From: a virus
Strand: one strand, 5' to 3'
Virus record (IMG/VR): IMGVR_UViG_3300047564_003030
Location: 1-45,953 of that record
DNA: 45,953 nucleotides
Below the pieces are notes generated by a model. It saw nothing but the letters and a program-made list of their open reading frames with translations, did not search any database and had not been told where the DNA came from. This document shows positions 13,873-20,999 of the stretch, piece after piece; positions within the stretch are counted from its first letter, which is position 1; each line of letters begins with the position of its first letter. The position numbers and the translations under genes are program-made.

Positions 13873-14162
13873 ACCTATGGAGCGAGTACGATCGGTTTGA
13901 CCTGGAGCAAGACATTATGAAATGCGCCCAAGTCGAAGACTACCTAGACGAGTTCTTACGGCAGTACTTAGACAAGGCCGAGCACATGACAGAGGACGAC
14001 GTGTACAACTACATCAGTGGAATTAAGTACGCGTCAAAACTTCAGAACCAAAGACTGTGGGATGGATTTGAGCAGATGGTGCACAACGGCCACTTTGTAC
14101 AGTTAGCTAAGTATAAGCCAGATGTGGACGTAGAACTTAAAATAAAAAAAGGTAAAAAATGA
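13869..14162 (+). CDS. Hypothetical protein, 97 aa
   Basis: ATGA overlap. Helical and acidic with a short basic tail (KIKKGKK). No motif recognised. Confidence 0.65.
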   Translation: MNLWSEYDRFDLEQDIMKCAQVEDYLDEFLRQYLDKAEHMTEDDVYNYISGIKYASKLQNQRLWDGFEQMVHNGHFVQLAKYKPDVDVELKIKKGKK

Positions 14163-14365
14163 GTAAAGACCTATTAGATGATTTTAACGTGACGCTAGAG
14201 TTTTCTGTAAAGGACATCAACACGCTGTTAAATGTGTTGGCGCAGTCACCGTTTATTCAAGTTGTTAACATTATTAACGCAATTCAAATACAAGCAGGTC
14301 CCCAGGTTGAGCAGGCAAAGAAAAACCTAGAGGCCGTTGAGAAGGCGCAAAAAGATGAAACTTAA
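14159..14365 (+). CDS. Small helical protein, 68 aa
   Basis: ATGA overlap. A strand near the N-terminus (VTLEFSVKDINTLLNVL), then helices. Resembles a common small phage protein of unknown function. Overlaps the next gene by 11 bases. Confidence 0.65.
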   Translation: MSKDLLDDFNVTLEFSVKDINTLLNVLAQSPFIQVVNIINAIQIQAGPQVEQAKKNLEAVEKAQKDET

Positions 14366-14567
14366 AGATTTGTTGGACCGGGCTGGTATCCGTAACGATA
14401 TAGACAAGGCACTGGAGGACAAAGAAGCGGCCAAGGAGAAGCAGATCCAGGAGATGGCCGGGGCAGTGACCCGCCTAATCATCAACGAGTCAATTAAGGA
14501 GGCCAAAGCTCGCGCTGCAGAGCGTGACAGGCTATTAATTAACCCAGATGGGGCGGAAAAGAAGTAG
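14355..14567 (+). CDS. Small helical charged protein, 70 aa
   Basis: ATG 14355 is preferred to an in-frame TTG at 14337. Almost entirely helical with alternating charge. Last gene before promoter P3. Function unknown. Confidence 0.6.
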   Translation: MKLKDLLDRAGIRNDIDKALEDKEAAKEKQIQEMAGAVTRLIINESIKEAKARAAERDRLLINPDGAEKK

Positions 14568-14569
14568 AT

Positions 14570-14581
14570 TTTGCATTAGTA
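14570..14581 (+). promoter_or_regulatory. Phage promoter element P3
   Basis: Exact TTTGCATTAGTA, starting three bases after the stop of the 14355 gene. The 73-base leader to the next ATG holds a TCGGG/CCCGA hairpin (14602-14616) and a short TTATTTT. It would transcribe the structured-RNA and small-terminase segment. Confidence 0.8.
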
Positions 14582-14654
14582 GATATAGGGCTAGTAAGCT
14601 GTCGGGAGACACCCGAACGCCTTATTTTACATACACAAACACAGGAGATTTACA

Positions 14655-14912
14655 ATGAACCCATTTGAATTACGCTATGACTTACTCAAGACCTCCAAGG
14701 AGTTCTTAACCGAGCAATACAACGCCCAGTTAAAGGCGTGGGAAGTGGCAGACGAGGCAGGTAAAAAACTGCTCGAGAACGCGCCCAAGTTCCCCACAAT
14801 GCACGAGATCATTGACAACGCCGTGGAGATGAACAAGTTCATCAGCACCACGATCGAGGCTCAATTGGTTGACGGCGTTAAGCGCTTTAACCGCATCACG
14901 GCAGTATTTTAG
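14655..14912 (+). CDS. Conserved-type small phage protein, 85 aa
   Basis: ACAGGAG lies nine bases before ATG. NPFELRYDLLK, a long helix with Trp, FPTMHEIIDNA and MNKFI match a small protein family I know from T4-like and cyanophage genomes, where its role is unknown. First gene under promoter P3, and followed by a long inverted repeat. Confidence 0.65.
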   Translation: MNPFELRYDLLKTSKEFLTEQYNAQLKAWEVADEAGKKLLENAPKFPTMHEIIDNAVEMNKFISTTIEAQLVDGVKRFNRITAVF

Positions 14913-14920
14913 TATTGGTT

Positions 14921-14963
14921 GCGACTTTTTTGAACCACTTTACAAAAAAGTCGCGACTTTTTT
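14921..14963 (+). terminator. Long inverted repeat, probable terminator
   Basis: GCGACTTTTTTG (14921-14932) pairs perfectly over 12 bases with CAAAAAAGTCGC (14943-14954) around a 10-base loop, then GACTTTTTT follows. GCGACTTTTTT therefore also occurs as a direct repeat (14921, 14953). Stem plus T-run suits an intrinsic terminator for the gene at 14655. The A/T-heavy stem is unusual, so an RNA processing signal is possible. Confidence 0.6.
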
Positions 14964-14967
14964 ACAA

Positions 14968-15049
14968 TGGGGTAGGTAAAGTTTTGACGAGGGGCCAAGG
15001 CTAATATGCAACCCAGCGGACCACGGGGCAGTACCGTGCTACTCCACCA
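14968..15049 (+). ncRNA. tRNA-like structured RNA, element 1
   Basis: TGGGGTAG (14968-14975) pairs with CTACTCCA (15039-15046), eight pairs with one G-U, and is followed at once by CCA, as in a mature tRNA acceptor end. Inside are GTTTTG/CAAGGC (14981-15001, 9-base loop) and CACGG/CCGTG (15022-15038) with a 7-base loop that abuts the outer stem exactly as a T arm does. There is no anticodon arm, and the T-like loop GGCAGTA is not the canonical one, so it is not an ordinary tRNA. A related element lies at 15676-15728. The stretch 14913-15129 has no gene. Confidence 0.45.
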
Positions 15050-15068
15050 ATTAATCATCGCGTCCATC

Positions 15069-15102
15069 GCTCTATACTTAACCTACCGGTTAGGTTTAGA
15101 GC
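15069..15102 (+). other. Strong hairpin upstream of the 49-aa gene
   Basis: AACCTA (15080-15085) pairs with TAGGTT (15091-15096) around CCGGT, and outside it GCTCTA (15069-15074) pairs with TAGAGC (15097-15102), leaving a five-base bulge. No T-run follows, so it is more likely a leader structure than a terminator. It ends 27 bases before the next ATG, which has a poor ribosome site. Confidence 0.5.
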
Positions 15103-15129
15103 TTTGGTGCATAACTTATGGGATATTAT

Positions 15130-15279
15130 ATGGCAACTAAACCTGGCCTATACGCCAACATCCAAAAAAAGCGTGAACGTATCAAGGCCGGAAGCGGCGA
15201 GAAGATGCGCAAGCCTGGTGACCCTGGCGCGCCCACATCCAAGGCATTTAAAGACTCTGCAAAGACAGCTAAAAAATAA
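15130..15279 (+). CDS. Small basic conserved phage protein, 49 aa
   Basis: ATG 15130 has only a weak GGGA before it. The sequence (ATKPGLYANIQKKRERIKAG to the SAKTAKK end) is of a type I recognise from many environmental phages, always small, basic and Gly/Lys-rich; its function is unknown to me. Its stop overlaps the start of the terminase small subunit-like gene (TAATG). Confidence 0.75.
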   Translation: MATKPGLYANIQKKRERIKAGSGEKMRKPGDPGAPTSKAFKDSAKTAKK

Positions 15280-15668
15280 TGGCAACTAAAAAAGCAAACC
15301 CGTCCAAGTACGATCCAGCCATGTGCGATCGCATGATCGAGCTGGGTAAGCTAGGCGCGTCTCAAAAGATGATCTGGTCCGACCTAAGCATTTCAAAGGG
15401 CACCGCGGAGACCTGGAAGAAGAAGTATCCAGAGTTTGCCGAAGCCCTGGACCTATCCCTGGTCCACGCACAGGCGTACTGGGAGCGCGAGCTACTGGCA
15501 AACGTCGACAACAAGGCATACAACAGCCGGCTGGCCGAGATTGCCCTACGTGGCCAGTTCCAGCAGGATTACAGAGAGACGCGGGACACTAAAATAGAGG
15601 CGAAGATCGAGGCGAAGATCGACTTTAATAAAGAGATAGCAGATTTGATTAACGCATTAAAGCAGTAA
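15279..15668 (+). CDS. Terminase small subunit-like protein
   Basis: 129 aa. The N-terminal half follows the small terminase HTH pattern: YDPAMCDRMIELGKLGAS, a turn, SISKGTAETWKKKYPEF, then LVHAQAYWERELLA. The C-terminal half is a charged helix region (repeated KIEAK) as in oligomerising small terminases. It would select genome DNA for packaging. No large terminase is adjacent; the gene stands alone in the replication arm on the opposite strand from the virion genes. A plain HTH regulator is the alternative. Confidence 0.7.
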   Translation: MATKKANPSKYDPAMCDRMIELGKLGASQKMIWSDLSISKGTAETWKKKYPEFAEALDLSLVHAQAYWERELLANVDNKAYNSRLAEIALRGQFQQDYRETRDTKIEAKIEAKIDFNKEIADLINALKQ

Positions 15669-15675
15669 CCATCAA

Positions 15676-15728
15676 TGGACGAACGGGGTAGCTCCCCTGC
15701 CGGTGCCTGATCACTGGCTAGTCCACCA
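15676..15728 (+). ncRNA. tRNA-like structured RNA, element 2
   Basis: Outer stem TGGAC/GTCCA (15676-15680, 15721-15725) followed by CCA. Inner hairpins are GGGG/CCCC (15685-15697) and GCCGGTG/CACTGGC (15699-15718, one G-U). It shares CAATGG at the 5' side and CTA-TCCACCAA at the 3' side with element 1, while the outer stem bases differ yet still pair. It ends 20 bases before the HNH gene start, so it could be part of that gene's mobile unit or leader. Confidence 0.4.
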
Positions 15729-15748
15729 ACTTACTATCAGGAGTATCA

Positions 15749-16180
15749 ATGAAGAAATGCACCAAATGTGGCATTGAAAAGCCACTATCTGAGTATTACA
15801 AAGACAAATCACATAAAGATGGGCTTGCATATAAATGTAAGCCTTGCGCAAACACGGCAATCGCCACCTGGAAAAGAAATAATCCAGAACAACATAAAAT
15901 ACACCAAAAAAGACGAGATTTAAAAAGCAAATATAACATTTCTATGGAGAAATTTAACGAAATGTTATTGGTTCAAAACAACAAATGTAAAATTTGTAAT
16001 ACAGAGTTTAAAACTGAAAAAGGGACGCATATTGATCATTGCCACACAACAGGAAACATAAGGGGACTTCTTTGTGCGAATTGTAACGTACTTTTGGGCA
16101 TGTCAAAAGACTCTATTGATATTTTAAAATCCGCCCAAATATACCTTAAAAAATATAATTCAAAATTAAAGGAAAAGTAG
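15749..16180 (+). CDS. HNH endonuclease VII-type nuclease
   Basis: 143 aa. Two CxxC pairs at the start (CTKC, CKPC), CKIC and later LCANC frame THIDHCHTTGNIRGLLC, the recombination endonuclease VII core that binds zinc and cuts DNA. Such genes are frequent free-standing homing nucleases in phages. The gene is clearly more AT-rich than its neighbours, supporting recent transfer. Ribosome site CAGGAG; promoter P4 follows its stop. Confidence 0.85.
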   Translation: MKKCTKCGIEKPLSEYYKDKSHKDGLAYKCKPCANTAIATWKRNNPEQHKIHQKRRDLKSKYNISMEKFNEMLLVQNNKCKICNTEFKTEKGTHIDHCHTTGNIRGLLCANCNVLLGMSKDSIDILKSAQIYLKKYNSKLKEK

Positions 16181-16187
16181 CTCAAAA

Positions 16188-16199
16188 TTTGCATTAGTA
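16188..16199 (+). promoter_or_regulatory. Phage promoter element P4
   Basis: Exact TTTGCATTAGTA directly after the HNH gene and 31 bases before the DUF2800 start. It restores transcription of the recombination genes downstream of the mobile HNH insertion. Confidence 0.8.
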
Positions 16200-16230
16200 G
16201 TAATAGACTAAACTGAATTGAAAGAATAAG

Positions 16231-17364
16231 ATGACCGCACACGCTCTTTTATCTGCCTCCGGGTCTAAACGATGGCTAACATGTACGCCAAGCGCCAGAC
16301 TAGAGGCAACACTCCCCGAACCAAAGAAAAATTCAGATGCGTTTGATTTTAGCCAGGAGGGCACCACTGCCCACACACTAGCTGAGATAAAGCTCCGCCA
16401 ACATTTTCAACAAATTGGAACCGAGGAATATGAAACAGAATACAACGCAGTTAAAAGCACACCCTACTACAACGACGATTTCGAGGCTAACGTCGATAAT
16501 TACGTTCTATATGTGCGTAGCCAAATCGGTGAGGGTGATACCCCGCTCTTTGAGCAGCGTGTGGACTTCTCTGACTGGGTGCCTGATGGATTTGGTACGG
16601 CCGATGTGGTTATACTTTCTAAGCACACCATTCGCGTCATCGACCTCAAGTTTGGAAAGGGTGTGCCTGTCTCGGCGATCGATAACACCCAGCTACGACT
16701 ATATGCGTTGGGTGCTTATGCCAAGTTTAAAGAAGAGTATCCGGACATCAAAGAGGTATCCTACACGATCCACCAGCCTCGCCTGGACAGTATCAGTACT
16801 GACGGCACCACCGTTAATAAACTCATAGACTGGGCCAATTACTTTGTAAAGCCCAAGGCTAAGAAAGCGTGGAGTGGGTCTGGTGAATTTATTCCAGGCG
16901 ACCATTGTCAGTTCTGTCGTGCAAAGGCACAGTGCCGCGCCCGCTCTGATTTCAATACAGAGCTAGCCAAGCAAGAGTTTAAAGATCCGCCACTGCTAGA
17001 TGACGAGGAACTAGCCAACGTGCTAGCCAAGGCGCAGGACCTACGGACCTGGGTAGCGGACGTTGAAGAGTACGCACTCGATAAAGCAGTCAACGAGAAC
17101 AAACTACCGAACGGATTTAAGTTATCGACCACGGTAACGCACCGCAAAATCACCGACCAGCTACTAGCGGTTGAGGTATTAAAAGAAAAGGGCGTGCCAG
17201 AAGAACAGCTCTGGGAGGCACCAAAGCTCAAGTCAATCGCGACACTAGAAAAGCTAAGACCAAAGGGCCAGGTTGTGGCGTGGCTAGGCGAGCTAGTGCA
17301 GCGACCAGAGGGATCGCCCAAACTGGTCCGCGTCCAAGAGACCGCGTCGGAGGACTTTAAATGA
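16231..17364 (+). CDS. DUF2800 PD-(D/E)XK nuclease (Cas4/RecB-like)
   Basis: 377 aa. The N-terminus (SASGSKRWLTCTPSARLE) and EGTTAHTLAE are typical of DUF2800. GFGTADVVI and RVIDLKFGKG (about 119-145) carry the nuclease D and D-x-K residues. A Cys cluster near 223-236 (HCQFCRAKAQC), with a Cys early in the protein, can form a Cas4-like iron-sulfur site. These exonucleases partner with the DUF2815 protein in phage replication and recombination, here encoded 600 bases downstream. AAAGAATAAG precedes the ATG. Confidence 0.85.
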   Translation: MTAHALLSASGSKRWLTCTPSARLEATLPEPKKNSDAFDFSQEGTTAHTLAEIKLRQHFQQIGTEEYETEYNAVKSTPYYNDDFEANVDNYVLYVRSQIGEGDTPLFEQRVDFSDWVPDGFGTADVVILSKHTIRVIDLKFGKGVPVSAIDNTQLRLYALGAYAKFKEEYPDIKEVSYTIHQPRLDSISTDGTTVNKLIDWANYFVKPKAKKAWSGSGEFIPGDHCQFCRAKAQCRARSDFNTELAKQEFKDPPLLDDEELANVLAKAQDLRTWVADVEEYALDKAVNENKLPNGFKLSTTVTHRKITDQLLAVEVLKEKGVPEEQLWEAPKLKSIATLEKLRPKGQVVAWLGELVQRPEGSPKLVRVQETASEDFK

Positions 17365-17504
17365 GCACATGGCTAATAGCTGCAATGGGCTGCGTGTATT
17401 TTATCGTGGCGATCGATCAATTTTTGAAGGGCGGCGTTGGTACGGGCATCATGTTTATAGGTTACGCAATTGGCAACGCGGGGCTCGTACTGGTCGCAAA
17501 ATAA
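17361..17504 (+). CDS. Small membrane protein, 47 aa
   Basis: ATGA overlap with the DUF2800 gene. Two hydrophobic helices (about 3-20 and 28-45), the second Gly-rich. No function known. Confidence 0.55.
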   Translation: MSTWLIAAMGCVYFIVAIDQFLKGGVGTGIMFIGYAIGNAGLVLVAK

Positions 17505-17505
17505 T

Positions 17506-17763
17506 ATGAAGGAAAAATTTTACGGTGCGGAGTTTGATATCCCGGACCTAATGATTGATAAGTATATTAAAGACTTTGATGGATTATCTGGACGTGGTCT
17601 TAGGCATGAGGTCAATATGCTCCGCGACTCAATCGGTAATATATTTGACGTGGTGGCAGAAGATCCCGAGATGCTACACGAGCCAGAGTACTTAGTTGAT
17701 TTTATCCAGGCAATGGCGATGAAGAAGGCGATGGAGAAACATGGGATATTCTACGACGCATGA
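17506..17763 (+). CDS. Hypothetical protein, 85 aa
   Basis: ATG 17506 chosen because it lies one base after the previous stop; an upstream TTG would read through the membrane protein gene. Acidic and helical, no family recognised. Overlaps the next gene. Confidence 0.6.
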   Translation: MKEKFYGAEFDIPDLMIDKYIKDFDGLSGRGLRHEVNMLRDSIGNIFDVVAEDPEMLHEPEYLVDFIQAMAMKKAMEKHGIFYDA

Positions 17764-17887
17764 AGAGAAGTTATCACAAGAAGAGCTGTCAAAGATCCAA
17801 GACACCCAAGAGCAAACACTTGCGGACTACTACAGAAGACGGTTGCAATATTGGGATTATCGTATTGTGAAAAATATAAGTGAATAA
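17741..17887 (+). CDS. Small charged protein, 48 aa
   Basis: ATG 17741 opens a helical, charged product (LSQEELSKIQ to RRRLQYWDYR). It overlaps the preceding gene by 23 bases. An alternative ATG at 17760 in another frame gives 36 basic residues and is less protein-like. Promoter P5 follows its stop. Confidence 0.5.
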   Translation: MGYSTTHEEKLSQEELSKIQDTQEQTLADYYRRRLQYWDYRIVKNISE

Positions 17888-17888
17888 G

Positions 17889-17900
17889 TTTGCATTAGTA
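17889..17900 (+). promoter_or_regulatory. Phage promoter element P5
   Basis: Exact TTTGCATTAGTA, 67 bases before the DUF2815 start. The leader contains a hairpin at 17920-17946. Confidence 0.8.
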
Positions 17901-17919
17901 TATTTAGCAGAGGGTAGAC

Positions 17920-17946
17920 GAACTGGCCCCTATTGAAGTCCAGTTC
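17920..17946 (+). other. Leader hairpin of the DUF2815 transcript
   Basis: GAACTGG (17920-17926) pairs with CCAGTTC (17940-17946) around a 13-base loop, just downstream of P5 and 21 bases before the start codon. No T-run. Likely a 5' stabilising or translational control hairpin. Confidence 0.5.
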
Positions 17947-17967
17947 TACAGTTATAAAGGAATCAAC

Positions 17968-18489
17968 ATGGCACAAGCCACTACTAAAGTAAAAGTTGTA
18001 ACCGGTAAAGTTCGTTTCTCATATGCGAACGTATTCCAACCCGCCTCCTCAATCGAGGGTGGCACACCGAAGTACTCCGTATCAATCATCATCCCCAAGT
18101 CTGACAAGGACACCATCGCACGTCTCCAGAAAGCATTTGAAGAGACCAAGGCCGCGGCGTCTGCATACTTCGGTGGCGCGGTACCCAAGAACTTAAAGGG
18201 TGGCCTGCGTGATGGCGACGCGGAGAAGGACGACCCAGCGTACGCTAACAGCTACTTTATCAACGCAAACTCGGCACAAAAGCCTGGCGTTGTTGACGCC
18301 GACTTGAACCCGATCATTGACACAAGTGAGTTCTATAGCGGGTGTTATGGTCGCGCATCAATCACGTTCTACCCATACAATGCTCAGGGTTCTAAGGGCA
18401 TCGCATGTGGTTTGAACAATGTTCAAAAACTAGAAGACGGCGAGAAGTTAGGCGGCAGTACTACCGCAGCAGCAGACTTTGCCGTATAA
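17968..18489 (+). CDS. DUF2815 ssDNA-binding protein
   Basis: 173 aa. VRFSYANVFQP, PKYSVSIIIPKSDKDT, LRDGD and the FYSGCYGRASITFYPY core are characteristic of DUF2815, an OB-fold single-strand DNA-binding family used in phage replication and recombination. Good AAAGGAA site. It has its own promoter (P5), as expected of a protein needed in bulk, and is followed eight bases later by rubrerythrin. Confidence 0.85.
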   Translation: MAQATTKVKVVTGKVRFSYANVFQPASSIEGGTPKYSVSIIIPKSDKDTIARLQKAFEETKAAASAYFGGAVPKNLKGGLRDGDAEKDDPAYANSYFINANSAQKPGVVDADLNPIIDTSEFYSGCYGRASITFYPYNAQGSKGIACGLNNVQKLEDGEKLGGSTTAAADFAV

Positions 18490-18496
18490 GGAAAAT

Positions 18497-18934
18497 ATGC
18501 CACAACAAGTAAAAGGAACAAGGACTGAACAGTCCTTAAAAGAAGCATTTGCCGGCGAATCCAAAGCTAATCGTCGTTACCTCTACTTTGCAAACCTTGC
18601 AGACGTAGCAGGCGCCAACGATGTAGCCTCGGTATTTCGCTCAACGGCGGAAGGTGAGACGGGCCACGCCCACGGTCATATGGAGTATTTGATTGCCGGC
18701 GGTAGTGGTGATCCTGAGACTGGCTTGCCCGCCAAAACCGTTGAAGAGGCATTGAAGTCGGCTATCGCTGGTGAGACACACGAGTACAGCGATATGTATC
18801 CCGGCATGGCCAAGGTCGCACGCGACGAAGGCTTTGAAGAGATCGCCGACTGGTTTGAGACGTTGGCAAAGGCTGAACGCAGCCACGCCAATAAGTTTAC
18901 TAAGACGCTTAACGCATACTTAGAAAACGCTTAA
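18497..18934 (+). CDS. Rubrerythrin-family diiron protein
   Basis: 145 aa from ATG 18497 (AAGGAA upstream). A complete four-helix ferritin-like domain carries the diiron ligands: E21 (AGES), E54/H57 (EGETGH), E93 (AGETHEY) and E127/H130 (AERSH). There is no C-terminal rubredoxin domain, so it is the short erythrin form. Bacterial relatives reduce peroxide or handle iron in the cytoplasm. It is co-transcribed with the ssDNA-binding protein and precedes a B12-dependent ribonucleotide reductase, so it may protect radical or iron chemistry during replication. Family call is firm; the role is inferred. Confidence 0.88.
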   Translation: MPQQVKGTRTEQSLKEAFAGESKANRRYLYFANLADVAGANDVASVFRSTAEGETGHAHGHMEYLIAGGSGDPETGLPAKTVEEALKSAIAGETHEYSDMYPGMAKVARDEGFEEIADWFETLAKAERSHANKFTKTLNAYLENA

Positions 18935-18950
18935 GTAGTATAGTAGCGCG

Positions 18951-18985
18951 AGGGAGTGTCCGTAGAAACTGCGGCCTCCCTTTTT
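18951..18985 (+). terminator. Intrinsic terminator after rubrerythrin
   Basis: AGGGAG (18951-18956) pairs with CTCCCT (18976-18981), an inner CCG/CGG (18960-18974) extends the fold, and a T-run ends it. It lies 16 bases after the rubrerythrin stop and 30 bases before the reductase start, so it may attenuate rather than block reductase expression. Confidence 0.65.
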
Positions 18986-19015
18986 CATCAACCCATACAA
19001 CATAGAGAACAATAA

Positions 19016-20890
19016 ATGGATCAGTACCAAGAATACATTGCCGCCAGTAGATACGCCCGCTTTCAAGATGACAAGCAACGCCGAGAGACCTGGGCGGAGA
19101 CAGTAGATCGCTACGTAGACTATATTTTTAGTAGAACACCGGCGATAAAAGATAAAACAGAATTACGAAATGAAATTTTTGATGCTATCCATAACCTAGA
19201 TTTGATGCCGTCCATGCGCGCCATGATGACGGCAGGAAAGAGTGCTGATCGTGATAACACCTGTGTCTATAATTGCTCGTATCTCCCGGTGGATGACCCC
19301 AAGTCGTTCGATGAGGCAATGTTCATATTGCTCTGCGGTACAGGAGTCGGATTTTCGGTGGAGGCTAAGTACATATCCAATCTGCCAGAAGTGCCTGAAA
19401 AACTATTTGACTCCGAGCACACCATCGTCGTCCACGACTCCAAAGAAGGATGGGCAAAATCACTCCGCCTGCTCATTGCACATCTCTACGCAGGCGAGAT
19501 CCCTAAGTGGGACGTCTCTTCCATCCGACCTGCCGGAGCAAGACTCAAAACATTTGGCGGAAGAGCTTCAGGGCCGGAACCATTAGTCGACCTGTTTAAG
19601 TTTGCGGTCAACACGTTTAAGCACGCGGCCGGCCGTCGTCTGCACTCGTTAGAGTGCCACGACCTGATGTGTAAAATTGGTGAGGTAGTTGTCGTGGGTG
19701 GCGTGCGCCGCTCGGCAATGATCTCGTTGTCTGACCTTGACGATGAAAGGATCCGTCATGCTAAAGCTGGACCCTGGTGGGAGACTGCACCTCACCGTGC
19801 GCTCGCCAATAATAGCGCGGTGTATAATGAGACTCCTACCGTTGGAAAGTTTATGGAAGAGTGGCTATCTCTATACAATTCACACAGCGGAGAGCGTGGC
19901 ATATTTAACCGTGAGGCTGCCAAGAATACCGTTGCTAAGTACGGACACCGTGATCCTAACTTTGAGTTCGGAACTAACCCCTGCTCAGAAATTATTCTTC
20001 GGCCCTACCAATTTTGTAACCTTACGGAGGCAGTGGTAAGACATGACGACACTGAGGAAACGCTTCTTAGAAAAGTACGAATCGCTTCGATTCTTGGCAC
20101 AATCCAGGCCACTTTTACAAAGTTTCCGTATCTGCGCAAAGTGTGGCAGCGTAACACCGAGGAAGAGAGATTGTTGGGAGTGTCGCTTACAGGCATTTAC
20201 GACAACCCTCTACTAACAACACAGGGAGATAAATTAAATGAGTTACTATCACGACTTCGAGAGGAGGCTCGAAGAGCCAATGAGGAATACGCAGCTCTGC
20301 TCGGAATACCTAAGAGTGCTGCGATCACTTGCGTTAAACCATCCGGAACCGTCAGCCAACTTGTTGATAGCGCATCTGGAATACACCCAAGACATAGTAA
20401 GTTCTATATCCGCAGAGTTAGAGGCGATAAAAAAGACCCTCTTACACAGTTCTTAATTCAACAAGGGATCCCCAATGAGCCATGTGTTTACAAACCTGAT
20501 CAAACGATTGTGTTCAGTTTTCCGCAAAAAGCCCCAGCAGGAATCACAAGATCCGACGTCACACCAATGGATCATCTCGCCCTATGGCTTACATTTCAAC
20601 GACACTGGTGTGAGCATAAACCCAGCGTCACGATCTCCGTCGAAGAAAAAGACTGGCCAACAGTCGGCGCGTGGACCTGGGAAAACTTCAGCGAAATCTC
20701 AGGGGTCTCGTACCTCCCGTACGACGGCGGCACCTACCGCCAAGCCCCGTACGAAGAGTGCACCGAAGAAGAGTACAACGAGCTCAAAGCCAAGGTCCCA
20801 ACGATCAACTGGAACGAGTTCAAAGAAGTCACAGACAACGTCGAGGGCGCGCAACAGCTAGCATGTAGCGCGGGATCGTGTGAGATCTGA
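19016..20890 (+). CDS. Class II (adenosylcobalamin-dependent) ribonucleotide reductase, monomeric type
   Basis: 624 aa. The N-terminal MPSMRAMMTAG and CVYNCSYLPVD give the first active-site cysteine. GTGVGFSVE and VGGVRRSA belong to the barrel. NPCSEIILRPYQFCNL (about 321-336) carries the thiyl-radical Cys. The C-terminal CSAGSCEI supplies the redox pair. No separate beta subunit or activase gene is near, which fits the B12-dependent class. It makes deoxynucleotides for phage DNA synthesis whether or not oxygen is present, but needs host cobalamin. Shorter than the Lactobacillus enzyme but with all key cysteines. Confidence 0.88.
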   Translation: MDQYQEYIAASRYARFQDDKQRRETWAETVDRYVDYIFSRTPAIKDKTELRNEIFDAIHNLDLMPSMRAMMTAGKSADRDNTCVYNCSYLPVDDPKSFDEAMFILLCGTGVGFSVEAKYISNLPEVPEKLFDSEHTIVVHDSKEGWAKSLRLLIAHLYAGEIPKWDVSSIRPAGARLKTFGGRASGPEPLVDLFKFAVNTFKHAAGRRLHSLECHDLMCKIGEVVVVGGVRRSAMISLSDLDDERIRHAKAGPWWETAPHRALANNSAVYNETPTVGKFMEEWLSLYNSHSGERGIFNREAAKNTVAKYGHRDPNFEFGTNPCSEIILRPYQFCNLTEAVVRHDDTEETLLRKVRIASILGTIQATFTKFPYLRKVWQRNTEEERLLGVSLTGIYDNPLLTTQGDKLNELLSRLREEARRANEEYAALLGIPKSAAITCVKPSGTVSQLVDSASGIHPRHSKFYIRRVRGDKKDPLTQFLIQQGIPNEPCVYKPDQTIVFSFPQKAPAGITRSDVTPMDHLALWLTFQRHWCEHKPSVTISVEEKDWPTVGAWTWENFSEISGVSYLPYDGGTYRQAPYEECTEEEYNELKAKVPTINWNEFKEVTDNVEGAQQLACSAGSCEI

Positions 20891-20903
20891 GCCTTGGAAG
20901 TGC

Positions 20904-20945
20904 CCACCGCTCAATTTGTTTAACTGGAGCATCGCCTGGCGGTGG
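20904..20945 (+). other. Hairpin in the gap after the reductase
   Basis: CCACCGC (20904-20910) pairs with GCGGTGG (20939-20945) around a 28-base loop. It is followed by ATTTCACATGGTGGTGAT, whose left half matches the operator-like palindromes at 5803 and 5984. The gap 20891-21043 holds no gene. Confidence 0.35.
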
Positions 20946-20973
20946 CGTAAGTAATTTCACATGGTGGTGATTT

Positions 20974-20999
20974 GGGGAGCTTCGGCTCCCCTCTTTTTT
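20974..20999 (+). terminator. Intrinsic terminator fused to promoter P6
   Basis: GGGGAGC-TTCG-GCTCCCC is a perfect 7-bp stem with a UUCG tetraloop followed by TCTTTTTT. The last T residues are also the first bases of promoter element P6. Confidence 0.85.

Noticed and set aside
14968-15049. Ordinary tRNA gene
   Set aside because: Acceptor and T-arm geometry fit, but no anticodon arm can be drawn and the T loop lacks TTC. Kept as a tRNA-like element only.
15676-15711. 11-codon frame starting in element 2
   Set aside because: No ribosome site, and the DNA is explained better by the paired stems.
17760-17870. 36-aa basic frame overlapping the 48-aa gene at 17741
   Set aside because: Its composition is Lys/Ser/Thr-heavy and irregular. 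The 17741 frame gives a regular charged helix and ends exactly before P5. Only one can be the main product.
18931-18946. TTAAGTAGTATAGTAG before the reductase resembles the promoter element
   Set aside because: It lacks the GCAT core and needs a gap to align. All accepted copies keep TTGCATTAGTA exactly.
20954-20971. Third copy of the TTTCACATTGTGAAA palindrome
   Set aside because: Only the left half matches; the right half is GTGGTGAT, so it is not a palindrome and is mentioned only as a partial match.
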